From Dehalococcoidia bacterium (GTDB lineage Bacteria; Chloroflexota; Dehalococcoidia; Lucifugimonadales; Lucifugimonadaceae), in the NCBI GenBank assembly GCA_012270805.1, contig JAAXHR010000051.1, forward strand, positions 1 to 19,437: 19,437 bases of DNA, written 5' to 3'. The position numbers were made by a program, and so were the translations under genes. Positions 7,778 to 14,923 of the stretch are shown here, in pieces. Every line of letters starts with the position of its first letter. Position 1 is the stretch's first letter. The notes under the pieces are model-generated. The model searched no databases and was not told where the DNA came from. It saw nothing but the letters and a program-made list of their open reading frames with translations.

Positions 7778-8367
7778 ACGGTCTTGACGGAATATTCATC
7801 CTTACGATCTTGCTGCTAGCTTTTTGGGGCTTTCAGGTCGGCGTTTTGGGAACCGCTATCTGGTTAGTGGCAGCTTATGCAGCGATCGTTTTCGGCGCTC
7901 AGGTCGTGGGTCGTGTAGTTCCGCTGTTTGGTTTTCCACCCAACTTCACTTCCATTGCGACGACTATTGGTTACATCATCATCTCGGCGCTGGTTGGGAT
8001 CGTTGCACGATCGGTGTCTTCGAGTGTTCGAGCGGTCATCAACATGACGCTGTTGCGGTGGGTGAACGATATCGGAGGCGCGTTGCTGGGCGCATTGGTG
8101 GGTTGTATCTTGGTCACCGCGCTGATCGTGGCGGCGGCGGCGTTCACGTATGTTGTGCCGAAGGGCGCATTGGAGTTCGGTGGCGCCTCTTACTCGGCAT
8201 CGTATTCGCAGATCTACCTTGACGATGCACCAAGGTCGTGGTTGGACGAGCAGTTGACGGGCTCGCTGGTGGTTGAGATTATTTCGGGACTGCGGGGCGT
8301 CATTGTGCCATTTGCGCCGAACGAGATCGGTCTTGCAGTGGACGTGCTTTTCTCTCGGGTCGAATGA
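7774..8367 (+). CDS. CvpA-family integral membrane protein
   Basis: Small inner-membrane protein of the CvpA (colicin V production) type, 197 aa. It begins MNGLDGIFILTILLLAFWGFQVG, the usual start of this family: a short N-terminus, a first hydrophobic helix and then an F/RxG turn. Further hydrophobic segments lie near residues 25-45, 60-75 and 100-120, and the C-terminal third is soluble. A TTG 51 nt further upstream keeps the frame open but lacks a ribosome site and disagrees with the family's N-terminus. The CvpA role is poorly defined (membrane or envelope processes). The gene runs divergently from cmk across a 194-nt gap and ends 68 nt before the HNH gene. Family call is by topology and N-terminal pattern, hence moderate confidence. 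Confidence 0.7.
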   Translation: MNGLDGIFILTILLLAFWGFQVGVLGTAIWLVAAYAAIVFGAQVVGRVVPLFGFPPNFTSIATTIGYIIISALVGIVARSVSSSVRAVINMTLLRWVNDIGGALLGALVGCILVTALIVAAAAFTYVVPKGALEFGGASYSASYSQIYLDDAPRSWLDEQLTGSLVVEIISGLRGVIVPFAPNEIGLAVDVLFSRVE

Positions 8368-8403
8368 TGAAGATGTCTGAAAGGCTGATAGTGGAGGTGT
8401 TTG

Positions 8404-8439
8404 TTGGATCAAGTAGACTTTTGCGGCTGTAGAATATGA
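8404..8439 (+). CDS. Candidate 11-codon upstream ORF coupled to the HNH gene
   Basis: GGAGG (8393-8397), a 6-nt spacer, then TTG starts a frame reading MDQVDFCGCRI. Its TGA (8437-8439) overlaps the HNH gene's ATG (8436) as ATGA. This is the same layout as the short ORF in front of the preceding gene. The HNH ATG itself lacks a ribosome site. Speculative. Confidence 0.25.
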   Translation: MDQVDFCGCRI

Positions 8440-8999
8440 GTACTGTGAGTGATCAAGCGTTGATACTGATACGTTCTCGGGTGTTGGTGCTAAACCAGAA
8501 CTATCAGCCCCTTAACATCTGCGACGTGCGCCGCGCCGTTTCACTACTTGGCAAAGGCAAAGCTGAAACGGTTCAACACGGTGTCGAATACATCCACACA
8601 GTCTCCCGCATGTTCGAACGCCCTGAGGTGATCCGCCTCGTCTATATGGTTCGGAAGCCGTTGCACCGTCGGAAGCTGTCACGCCGCGAAGTCTTCCAGC
8701 GCGACGGGTATGTCTGCCAGTACTGCGGTAAGCGAAGCACACAGTTGACGCTGGACCACGTGGTCCCACGTTGCAAGGGCGGTCAGCACACGTGGGAGAA
8801 CGTCGTGACGGCGTGCCAGCGGTGCAATCATCGGAAGGCAGGTTCGACTCCGCGCGAAGCGGGCATGTCGTTGAGGGCTCAACCCCTTGAGCCGCGTCCG
8901 AATCCGTATGCGGGTTTCAGTGCTGATCGAGTTGATCCGGCATGGTTGCCGTTCATGCCCTGGCTGGCGAAGCAGCCGTTGCCGACGGCGGCAGGTTAG
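8436..8999 (+). CDS. HNH endonuclease family protein
   Basis: A 187-aa protein with a C-terminal HNH nuclease fold. The zinc-binding pair C94-QY-C97 and C127-QR-C130 brackets the catalytic region L-T-L-D107-H108, N122 and N131-H132 (QLTLDHVVPRCKGG, ENVVTACQRCNHRKAG). The N-terminal VLVLNQNYQPLNICDVRRAV block is typical of a widespread, chromosomally conserved HNH family found in many bacteria outside mobile elements. Its physiological target is not known. The proline-rich tail ends DPAWLPFMPWLAKQPLP. The ATG at 8436 lacks a ribosome site; a GTG at 8445 is an alternative. It stands alone behind the cvpA-like gene and converges on holB with a 33-nt gap. Domain identity is firm; function is open. 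Confidence 0.9.
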   Translation: MSTVSDQALILIRSRVLVLNQNYQPLNICDVRRAVSLLGKGKAETVQHGVEYIHTVSRMFERPEVIRLVYMVRKPLHRRKLSRREVFQRDGYVCQYCGKRSTQLTLDHVVPRCKGGQHTWENVVTACQRCNHRKAGSTPREAGMSLRAQPLEPRPNPYAGFSADRVDPAWLPFMPWLAKQPLPTAAG

Positions 9000-9032
9000 C
9001 TTACGGCTTCGGTTTGACCGGTAGACACTCGA

Positions 9033-10130
9033 TCAAGCAGGTGTAGGCATCTGCAACATCATGGCGTCAAAGGCGAGTTGGGGGTATGAGTTGGACATGA
9101 GGGCGTCCCGGGTGTTTTGGACGGTTGAAGTGGCGTGGGCGAGGTCTTGTGTCGTAAGTTTTTTTGCCAGATCCGTCAACTCTTCGATGCGGTCGCCGAA
9201 GACGATGTGTTGATATAGTTCGTTCTGGAGCATGGCGACGTCGCGGAGTATCTCGAGCCAGCGTGCGATTTCTTCGAGTCCTGACGCGCGGTCGCGGCGG
9301 AATTCTTGGGTCATCTTGAAGGCGTAGTCGAAGCGGTCAGGGAGGTCGGCTTTGATGACGTCGATGATGCGGGATGCGGACTGCTTTCGGGCATCGATGA
9401 GTGATGGGTCTTTTCGTGCGGCAATTGCCCAACCGGGAGCACCCATCGACATTTTCGCGAGGGGTTCAGCCTCGGCCTGCGGTACCCCGTAGCGTTCGAT
9501 TAGTGCGTCGGTGATGGTTTCCGGCGGCACGGATCGCAGTCTGACCAAGTGGCACCGCGAAGCGATAGTCTCCGGCACCGATTCTTCGGAGGGTGCGGTG
9601 AGGATGATGTGGACGCTGCTGGGTGGTTCTTCGAGTGTCTTCAGGAGCGCGTTGGCAGCATCTTGGGACATGCGGTTCGCTTCGTCAATGATGAAGACCT
9701 TGACGCGTCCTTCATAGGGTTCGAGTATGGCGTCTGACTGGAGATCTTTGATCAAGTCGATACCGATCATCACGCGTCGTTGCGCGGATCTGGCATCCGG
9801 GTCTTTGGAGGATTGAGTGGATGACGTTATGATCTGCACGTCGGCAAAGTTGGAGCGGGCGATGCGATCGCAGGCCGAACATTGGCCACATGGCGGAGCT
9901 GGTTGAAGATCACCCCAGCCTGGCGCGGCTATGTCTTGCACGTTGCAGTTGAGTGCTCTGGCGAAGTCGATGGCTAAAGTGCGTTTGCCGACGCGGTTCG
10001 GGCCGGTGAAGAGGTATGCGTGGGATACTCGTTGCTGCTTGATGGCACCATTGAGCAGCGTTATCGCAGCCCGATTGCCGATCGTCTGCCATTGGCTACT
10101 CGATCCCACATCTGGCGATGCGGTGAGCAT
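9033..10130 (-). CDS. holB: DNA polymerase III delta' subunit (clamp-loader ATPase family)
   Basis: Clamp-loader subunit that helps load the sliding clamp at primed sites. The order of elements is right: HAYLFTGPNRVGKRT with Walker A at 43-51, a zinc module with C81-GQ-C84-SA-C87, and Walker B VFIIDEA at 145-151. Then come LLKTLEEPP and the SRC motif (S191-R192-C193) that supplies the arginine finger. At 365 aa it is normal for delta'. The Walker A lysine is intact, unlike the degenerate site in E. coli delta', but the zinc/SRC pattern and short C-terminus favour delta' over tau/gamma. The ATG shares one base with the lysA stop (TAATG), so the two are co-transcribed. Confidence 0.92.
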   Translation of the reverse strand: MLTASPDVGSSSQWQTIGNRAAITLLNGAIKQQRVSHAYLFTGPNRVGKRTLAIDFARALNCNVQDIAAPGWGDLQPAPPCGQCSACDRIARSNFADVQIITSSTQSSKDPDARSAQRRVMIGIDLIKDLQSDAILEPYEGRVKVFIIDEANRMSQDAANALLKTLEEPPSSVHIILTAPSEESVPETIASRCHLVRLRSVPPETITDALIERYGVPQAEAEPLAKMSMGAPGWAIAARKDPSLIDARKQSASRIIDVIKADLPDRFDYAFKMTQEFRRDRASGLEEIARWLEILRDVAMLQNELYQHIVFGDRIEELTDLAKKLTTQDLAHATSTVQNTRDALMSNSYPQLAFDAMMLQMPTPA

Positions 10131-11455
10131 TATTCGTATATCGCGGTGGCGAGAAGGTCTTCGTAAGTCTCGCGCCTACGGATGAGTCTCGCTTCGGACT
10201 GTTCGGTGACTAGGACGATCGCTGGGCGCGTCTGCAGATTGTAGTTGCTGGCCATCGGAACGCAGTAGGCACCCGATGCGGGCAACGCCAGGAGGTCGTC
10301 GGTATTGAGTTCGGGCAGATTTACGTCTTCCGCCAGAAGATCTCCCGACTCACAGAACTTGCCTGCGATGGTCACTTTTTGTGACGGTTGGCCGAGGGGA
10401 TCGTCGACCGACATCACTTCGTATTCGGCGTCGTATAGGGCAGGACGGATGTTGTCGCCCATTCCGCCATCGACGCTGACATAGGTGCGAACGCCGGGGA
10501 TTCGTTTGATGCCTCCGATGGTGTAGACGGCAACGCCTGCCCTGCCGACAATCGATCTGCCAGGTTCAATGATCATCCTCGGTTGCTCGAGCCCGTATCT
10601 GGTGCAGGCGGAAACGAGCGATTCAGCGATTTTCTGAGCGTATTCGGCAATTGTTGGAGGGAGTTTCGACGATAGGTAACCGATGGCCATGCCGCCACCG
10701 GGGCTGAACTCGTTCAGTTCGAGGTGGTGAACCCACTTCATCCTTGCGGCGAAGGCGCAGACATATTCTATCGCCTCTTCGTACGGTTCCAACTCGAATA
10801 GTGGGGAGCCGAGGTGGAAGTGCAAACCTTGAACTTCGAGATTGGGTTGTTCCAACGCGGCGGCAACGGCCTTTTCTGCGTCGCCAGTCTCTATTGAGAA
10901 CCCGAATTTGGAGTCCAATACCCCGGTGCTGGTGAGGCGATGTGTGTGCGGATCGATGCTGGGCGATACTCGCAAGTTGACGGCTTGAGAGGTGCCGAAC
11001 TCACCGGCGACTTCGTTTAGAAGCTCGATCTCGTGGAATGAATCGATGGTGATTCGACCGATACCTGTTTCTACCGCTTCTCGCAGTTCGCTACGGACCT
11101 TGTTGTTGCCATGGAAGTTGATTTTCTCGGGTGGAAAGTTGGCGGCCAACGCGAATGCCAACTCGCCGCCAGTCACGACATCAATGTGAAGACCTTCCTG
11201 TTCAATGATCTTCAGGATTGCGGGGTTCGACATCGCTTTAGTCGAGTACTCGATGTCCGTTTTGGGGTAGTAACGCCTGAAGTTGCCGACGAATTCTCGA
11301 CACATTTCACGGATAGTGGTCTCGTCGTAGATGTAGAGCGGGCTGCCGAACTCTTCGACGACGTCGCGAACGTCCAAATCGTTGATTGCGAGGCGACCAG
11401 CGTCGTTGACGGATGCCGTGATCGGCAGGATTTCTGCGAGCGGAAGTTGGGTCAT
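10130..11455 (-). CDS. lysA: Diaminopimelate decarboxylase
   Basis: Decarboxylates meso-diaminopimelate to L-lysine, the last step of lysine synthesis. The 441-aa PLP enzyme has the cofactor lysine K73 in YSTKAMSN, the GLHFHLGS phosphate/substrate block, GGGMAIGY, EPGRSIVG, and VSVDGGMGDNIRPALYDAEY. The active-site CESGDLLAED and SGAYCVPMASNYN distinguish this family from other group IV decarboxylases such as ornithine decarboxylase. The start is an ATG with GGAGA about 10 nt upstream. It overlaps holB by one base and is divergent from selD with a 162-nt gap that contains a weak TAAAAT-type -10 on this strand (11510-11505) and no clear -35. Identity is secure. Confidence 0.97.
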   Translation of the reverse strand: MTQLPLAEILPITASVNDAGRLAINDLDVRDVVEEFGSPLYIYDETTIREMCREFVGNFRRYYPKTDIEYSTKAMSNPAILKIIEQEGLHIDVVTGGELAFALAANFPPEKINFHGNNKVRSELREAVETGIGRITIDSFHEIELLNEVAGEFGTSQAVNLRVSPSIDPHTHRLTSTGVLDSKFGFSIETGDAEKAVAAALEQPNLEVQGLHFHLGSPLFELEPYEEAIEYVCAFAARMKWVHHLELNEFSPGGGMAIGYLSSKLPPTIAEYAQKIAESLVSACTRYGLEQPRMIIEPGRSIVGRAGVAVYTIGGIKRIPGVRTYVSVDGGMGDNIRPALYDAEYEVMSVDDPLGQPSQKVTIAGKFCESGDLLAEDVNLPELNTDDLLALPASGAYCVPMASNYNLQTRPAIVLVTEQSEARLIRRRETYEDLLATAIYE

Positions 11456-11617
11456 AACGGAGAGATCCGAATAGGGTCGTTAGTGTGATGGTGATGCTGC
11501 ATCAATTTTAAGTCGATTGGATATGACGGATGCAGAATATAGCGGGGGTACCATTGTGGAAGAAGCGAGAAGGTGGTTGTTTGTATCGTCTTGTTTGATT
11601 GTTGAGAGCATCGAGTA

Positions 11618-12667
11618 ATGAACGAAAAGGTCCCGCGGCTGACGGAGCTCGCCAGCTGCGCCGGTTGAGCGGGGAAGCTTAGCCAAGGCGAACTCGCCCA
11701 GGTATTGGGCGGGCTGATGAACGGAGCCGTTCCGCATCCTGATTTGTTGGTCGGCTTCGAAAACGGTGACGACGCTGCAGTCTACCGTTTGGACGAACGC
11801 GTCGCTTTGGTGCTGACAGTTGACTTCTTCGCACCGATCGTTGACGACCCTTTCTCGTATGGTGCGATTGCGGCATCGAACTCGATGTCGGATGTTTACG
11901 CGGTCGGTGGCCAACCGGTCATGGCTTTGAATGTGGCAGCGTTTCCGCGATCTTTGCCGTTCGAAGTGTCTGCTGAGATACTGCGTGGTGGTGCCGCAAA
12001 GGTCGCAGAAGCTGGAGCGATCATAGTTGGTGGGCACACGGTGGACGATGTGGAGCCGAAATACGGGCTTTCGGTGGTCGGTACGGTCGAGCCTGGACGC
12101 CAAGTTCAGAATTCGACTGCTAAACCGGGAGATATGCTCGTTTTGACGAAGCCTTTAGGTACGGGAGTGGTTACTACTGCGCTCAAGAGTGGCAAGGCGC
12201 TAGGCGAGGTGTTGGATGCTGCGGTCGAATCGATGCTTTGGTTGAACCGCGATGCAGCCGAGGCTATGGTGTCGGCCGGAGCAAATGCGGCGACCGATGT
12301 GACCGGATTCGGGATTGTCGGTCACCTTATGACGATGATGCGCGCTAGCGGCGCGACCGGGCGGTTGAGGCGATCGGCGTTGCCGGTGTTGTCCGGCGTC
12401 GTTGAACTCTTAGAGGCTGGAGTTGCTCCGGGTGGGACACATCGGAACTTGGAGAGTTGCGCCGAGACCGTGTCGTGGGATACAGGCATCAACGACATTG
12501 ACAAGCTGCTGATGTGCGATCCGCAAACTTCCGGCGGTTTGCTGATCTCGGTGGCTGAGGGCGCAGTTGACGGGTTGTTGGCGGATCTAAGCTTGCGTGG
12601 TGTAGTCGGCACGGTTGTAGGGGAAGTGACGACGTTTGCTGGCAGCGCGGTGGAAGTTAAAGGTTAG
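11618..12667 (+). CDS. selD: Selenide, water dikinase SelD with an in-frame UGA (Sec17)
   Basis: Makes selenophosphate from selenide and ATP, the selenium donor for selenocysteine and selenouridine. Naive translation starts only at TTG 11705 and loses the active site. From the ATG at 11618 the frame reads MNEKVPRLTELASCAG, then TGA, then AGKLSQGELAQVLGG, and runs unbroken to 12667. That is 349 residues if UGA is read (E. coli SelD is 347). The TGA is codon 17, the position of E. coli Cys17, and Lys20 is conserved, so this is the known Sec form of SelD with a CxxU motif (Cys14, Sec17). Family motifs follow: ENGDDAAVY, VDFFAPIVDDPF, NSMSDVYAVGG, GGHTVDD, TKPLGTGV, ATDVTGFG, CDPQTSGGLLIS. The ribosome site is weak. 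It converges on mazG with a 4-nt overlap. Confidence 0.95.
11666..11668 (+). other. UGA codon read as selenocysteine in selD (codon 17)
   Basis: In frame with both flanking halves and aligned to the reactive Cys17 of SelD. The flanking residues CAG-U-AGK fit the family, and a hairpin of SECIS type follows. UGA otherwise acts as an ordinary stop in this window, so a general code change does not explain it. Confidence 0.9.
11693..11713 (+). promoter_or_regulatory. Predicted bacterial SECIS element in selD
   Basis: CUCGCCCA (11693-11700) pairs with UGGGCGGG (11706-11713), 8 bp with one G-U, around the loop GGUAU. The loop begins 32 nt after the UGA and has G in its first two positions. As I recall the bacterial SECIS model, it needs a small apical loop about 16-37 nt from the UGA with a G at loop position 1 or 2. 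SelB would bind here. Confidence 0.75.
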
Positions 12668-13431
12668 CCTGCGAGTTCCCAGATACGGTCGCGGTCTTGA
12701 CCGTCCATTTCGGCTAAAGCAGTTCCCTCGGCGAGTTCTTCGGCTCGCAGAACGCGGTTTCGAAGTGCGAAGTTAGCCTTTTGCAGCGCCGTTTCGGCAT
12801 CAACGCCTTGGCTCTGAACGACGCGGACGGCCGTGGCAAGGAATTGGCCGGCGCGGAGTTCCAATTGATCGTCGGATTCGTCGAGTTTTCGTGCTGGGAA
12901 TTCCATAGCGTTGTCGGCCTCGGTTGGGATTGGTAATCCCGCACGCATCGCCCGGCGTTGCACTACGGCTGATTGCGCGAGCGCGGGGAGCGCTTTGGGG
13001 ACCGATGCGACAATGGAGCGGATGCCGCCGGCCTCTTGGCGCTTGATACGCTCCCATCTGTCGACCACATCTTCGCCAGATTCGAGCTTTTCGGCGTCGC
13101 CGAACACATGGGGATGACGCCGGATCAGTTTTTCGGCTACTTTGCGGCATAGGGAGTCGGCGTCAAAATCGCCGTTACGACGTGCGATGTCGGCGTGGAA
13201 AATGATCTGTACCATGACATCGCCGAGTTCCTCTTCGAGGGCGTCTGCATCGGCATCCCCGATCGCTTCGAGCGTTTCGTAAGCCTCTTCGAGCAGGTTT
13301 GGGCGCAACGACTGATGGGTTTGCTCGGCGTCCCATGGACAGCCGCCCGGGTCTCGGAGAGTACGAACTGTCTCCACAAGGAATTGAAAGCCGGTTTGGT
13401 CGTTTTTGGCGGATGGAATCTGTTTGCTCAT
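12664..13431 (-). CDS. mazG: MazG-family nucleoside triphosphate pyrophosphohydrolase
   Basis: Hydrolyses NTPs/dNTPs to monophosphates and pyrophosphate, a house-cleaning or stress-related role. The N-terminal MazG domain has RTLRDPGGCPWDAEQTHQSL and the metal-binding acidic residues E48-E49-x-x-E52 and E68-x-x-D71 (EEAYETLEAI; EELGDVMVQIIFHADIA). The second half (~100-255) resembles the weaker C-terminal domain of two-domain MazG proteins: RRHPHVFGD, DRWERIKRQE, then NFALRNRVLRAEE. I start at ATG 13431 (MSKQIPSAKND, 255 aa). The frame stays open to 13599, but that 56-residue extension is low-quality sequence and lies antisense to the small membrane gene. The TAA overlaps the selD stop on the other strand. 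Confidence 0.93.
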   Translation of the reverse strand: MSKQIPSAKNDQTGFQFLVETVRTLRDPGGCPWDAEQTHQSLRPNLLEEAYETLEAIGDADADALEEELGDVMVQIIFHADIARRNGDFDADSLCRKVAEKLIRRHPHVFGDAEKLESGEDVVDRWERIKRQEAGGIRSIVASVPKALPALAQSAVVQRRAMRAGLPIPTEADNAMEFPARKLDESDDQLELRAGQFLATAVRVVQSQGVDAETALQKANFALRNRVLRAEELAEGTALAEMDGQDRDRIWELAG

Positions 13432-13482
13432 TGTTCGAATTGACCTTGTCGCTGTTAGGTGTTGGGGGTGTAACTTCAACGT

Positions 13483-13671
13483 ATGGATTTGAGTATGGAG
13501 ACGATGCGTCAGCTTCTTCGGTATGGTGATCCTGAGGCTTCGATCTGGGTCACGGTACTGGCTGTGCTCGCGCTTTGCAACTCGCATTCCGATTTCCACT
13601 TCACGATATTCTGGCTCGCCTGCGCAGTCACAATAGCTGCTGCGGTTTTGGTTGCAGTTGATTTACGCTGA
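13483..13671 (+). CDS. Hypothetical small membrane protein (62 aa)
   Basis: No family recognised. MDLSMETMRQLLRYGDPEAS is a polar N-terminus, then two hydrophobic stretches (about residues 21-33 and 41-59) separated by the polar CNSHSDFHF. It ends AVDLR. The stop lies 5 nt before the GTG of the DUF1461-like gene, so the pair is probably one transcript, and both encode membrane proteins. An alternative ATG at 13495 would remove four residues. A GGGGGTG lies about 14 nt before the first ATG, somewhat far for a ribosome site. The position between mazG and a conserved membrane gene, and a sensible two-helix pattern, favour a real gene. Confidence 0.55.
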   Translation: MDLSMETMRQLLRYGDPEASIWVTVLAVLALCNSHSDFHFTIFWLACAVTIAAAVLVAVDLR

Positions 13672-13676
13672 ACTTC

Positions 13677-14396
13677 GTGACCAATCCGCGAAAATTTAAG
13701 GCATCCAGATGGGCGATGTTGGTGATCGGCGTGATATTCACCTTAGTCCTGCCGATTTTCCTCATCGCCATTAACGTCGGTTACGTGACCCATTCGGACT
13801 GGCTCTACACGTACAACTGGTGGCGCAACGGGGTTTCTGAGCGCACTGGATTGCCGACCTCGGAGTTATATTCCGCAGCGGATCAAATAAAAGCCTATTT
13901 CGCGAACGATGCCGAGCGTTTGGATGTGCAGGTGAACACGTCGCGAGGGGTCGTCAGCCTCTTTGGGGAACGCGAGATTCTGCACATGATCGATGTGAAG
14001 GACTTGATGCGCTACGTGGAAAGGGTGTCAGTCTGGAGCGGCGGCGTGTTGGTTCTTTGCGCCGCGTTGGGACTGGCGATCCGGCGCGGCGATTTCTTTG
14101 CTTCGATGTCGCAGTGGTTGAGATGGTGCGCATTGGTGTGGGGTCTGATGATCGCCACACTTGTCGTGGTCGCGATAATCGACTTCACGTGGATTTTCAC
14201 CCAGTTCCACTTGCTGAGTTTCGCTAACGATCTGTGGCAGCTAGATCCCTTCCGCCACTACCTGCTGCTGCTGTTCCCGGAACGGTTCTTCCTAGAGGCG
14301 ACGCTGTTCATCGCCTTATTGACGGTTATCGAGTTTGCTGGACTCTACGTCGGGGCGCGATTGGTGGAGATACGACTTTCAGACGATCAGTCGTAA
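13677..14396 (+). CDS. DUF1461 / TIGR01906-like integral membrane protein
   Basis: A 239-aa membrane protein of unknown function. One transmembrane helix lies at ~14-34, then a ~80-residue extracytoplasmic part containing LFGEREILHMIDVKDLM, then helices at ~120-135, ~150-170 and ~208-230. The conserved FHLLSFANDLWQLDPFRHYLLLLFPERFF block before the last helix is the pattern I associate with this family. The GTG start is 5 nt after the small membrane ORF. The 3' end overlaps convergent apt by 10 nt, leaving no room for an intergenic terminator. I recognise the family by these motifs; no biochemical role is known to me. Confidence 0.8.
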   Translation: MTNPRKFKASRWAMLVIGVIFTLVLPIFLIAINVGYVTHSDWLYTYNWWRNGVSERTGLPTSELYSAADQIKAYFANDAERLDVQVNTSRGVVSLFGEREILHMIDVKDLMRYVERVSVWSGGVLVLCAALGLAIRRGDFFASMSQWLRWCALVWGLMIATLVVVAIIDFTWIFTQFHLLSFANDLWQLDPFRHYLLLLFPERFFLEATLFIALLTVIEFAGLYVGARLVEIRLSDDQS

Positions 14397-14923
14397 ACGA
14401 TATCGGAGACGACTTCGCAATCGGGGTCGCGTGATGTGATGCGTTCTCGGCCATTCAGGAACGCTAGTTCGACCAAGAATATCTGCGCAACAACATGGGC
14501 ACCAAGCTCCTCGGCGAGTTCGGCTGCTGCGACCGCCGTTCCGCCAGTCGCGAGCAAGTCGTCGACGATGACCACGCGCTGCCCTTCCGTAAGGGCATCT
14601 GACCTCATCTCGATAACCGAGAGGTCGTCGTATTCGAGTGAATACTGATTTTTGATAACCGGAGGGGGTAGCTTGCCACTCTTCCTGACTAGTGCGAGCG
14701 GAATGCCCAACCGATCGGCGACAGGCGACGCGAACACGAAGCCTCTGGCATCTATGGCCGCAATGACATCTGGATGAATCTTTGCCACTTGATCAGTGAA
14801 CCAGTTGATTGCGGCGCGAAATGCTGCTGGTTCGGCAAAGATCGGTGTCAGGTCTTTGAACTGGATCCCCGGTTGCGGATGATCTGGCACGTTGCGCACC
14901 CAGTCTCTCAAATCGACGCTCAT
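14387..14923 (-). CDS. apt: Adenine phosphoribosyltransferase
   Basis: Salvages adenine with PRPP to AMP. The 178-aa protein has the type I PRTase PRPP loop VVIVDDLLATGGTA at 117-130. It also has the APT-typical PGIQFKDLTPIF near the N-terminus, IDARGFVFASPVADRLGIP, and RKSGKLPPPV. Its ATG overlaps the stop of the upstream DUF3179 gene as ATGA (4 nt), so it is probably translated from the same mRNA, and its expression may partly depend on read-through of the upstream UGA. It converges on and overlaps the DUF1461-like gene by 10 nt. Identity is secure. Confidence 0.97.
   Translation of the reverse strand: MSVDLRDWVRNVPDHPQPGIQFKDLTPIFAEPAAFRAAINWFTDQVAKIHPDVIAAIDARGFVFASPVADRLGIPLALVRKSGKLPPPVIKNQYSLEYDDLSVIEMRSDALTEGQRVVIVDDLLATGGTAVAAAELAEELGAHVVAQIFLVELAFLNGRERITSRDPDCEVVSDIVYD

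Noticed and set aside
9000..9032. Terminator between the HNH gene and holB
   Set aside because: Only a 4-5 bp CGGT/ACCG stem without a T-run is visible.
11705..12667. selD starting at TTG 11705
   Set aside because: This start removes the active-site residue and Lys20. The frame upstream encodes the conserved SelD N-terminus, interrupted only by the Sec UGA.
13432..13599. 56-residue N-terminal extension of MazG
   Set aside because: The extension has no family similarity, lies antisense to the small membrane gene, and MSKQIPSAKND at 13431 starts just before the MazG domain.
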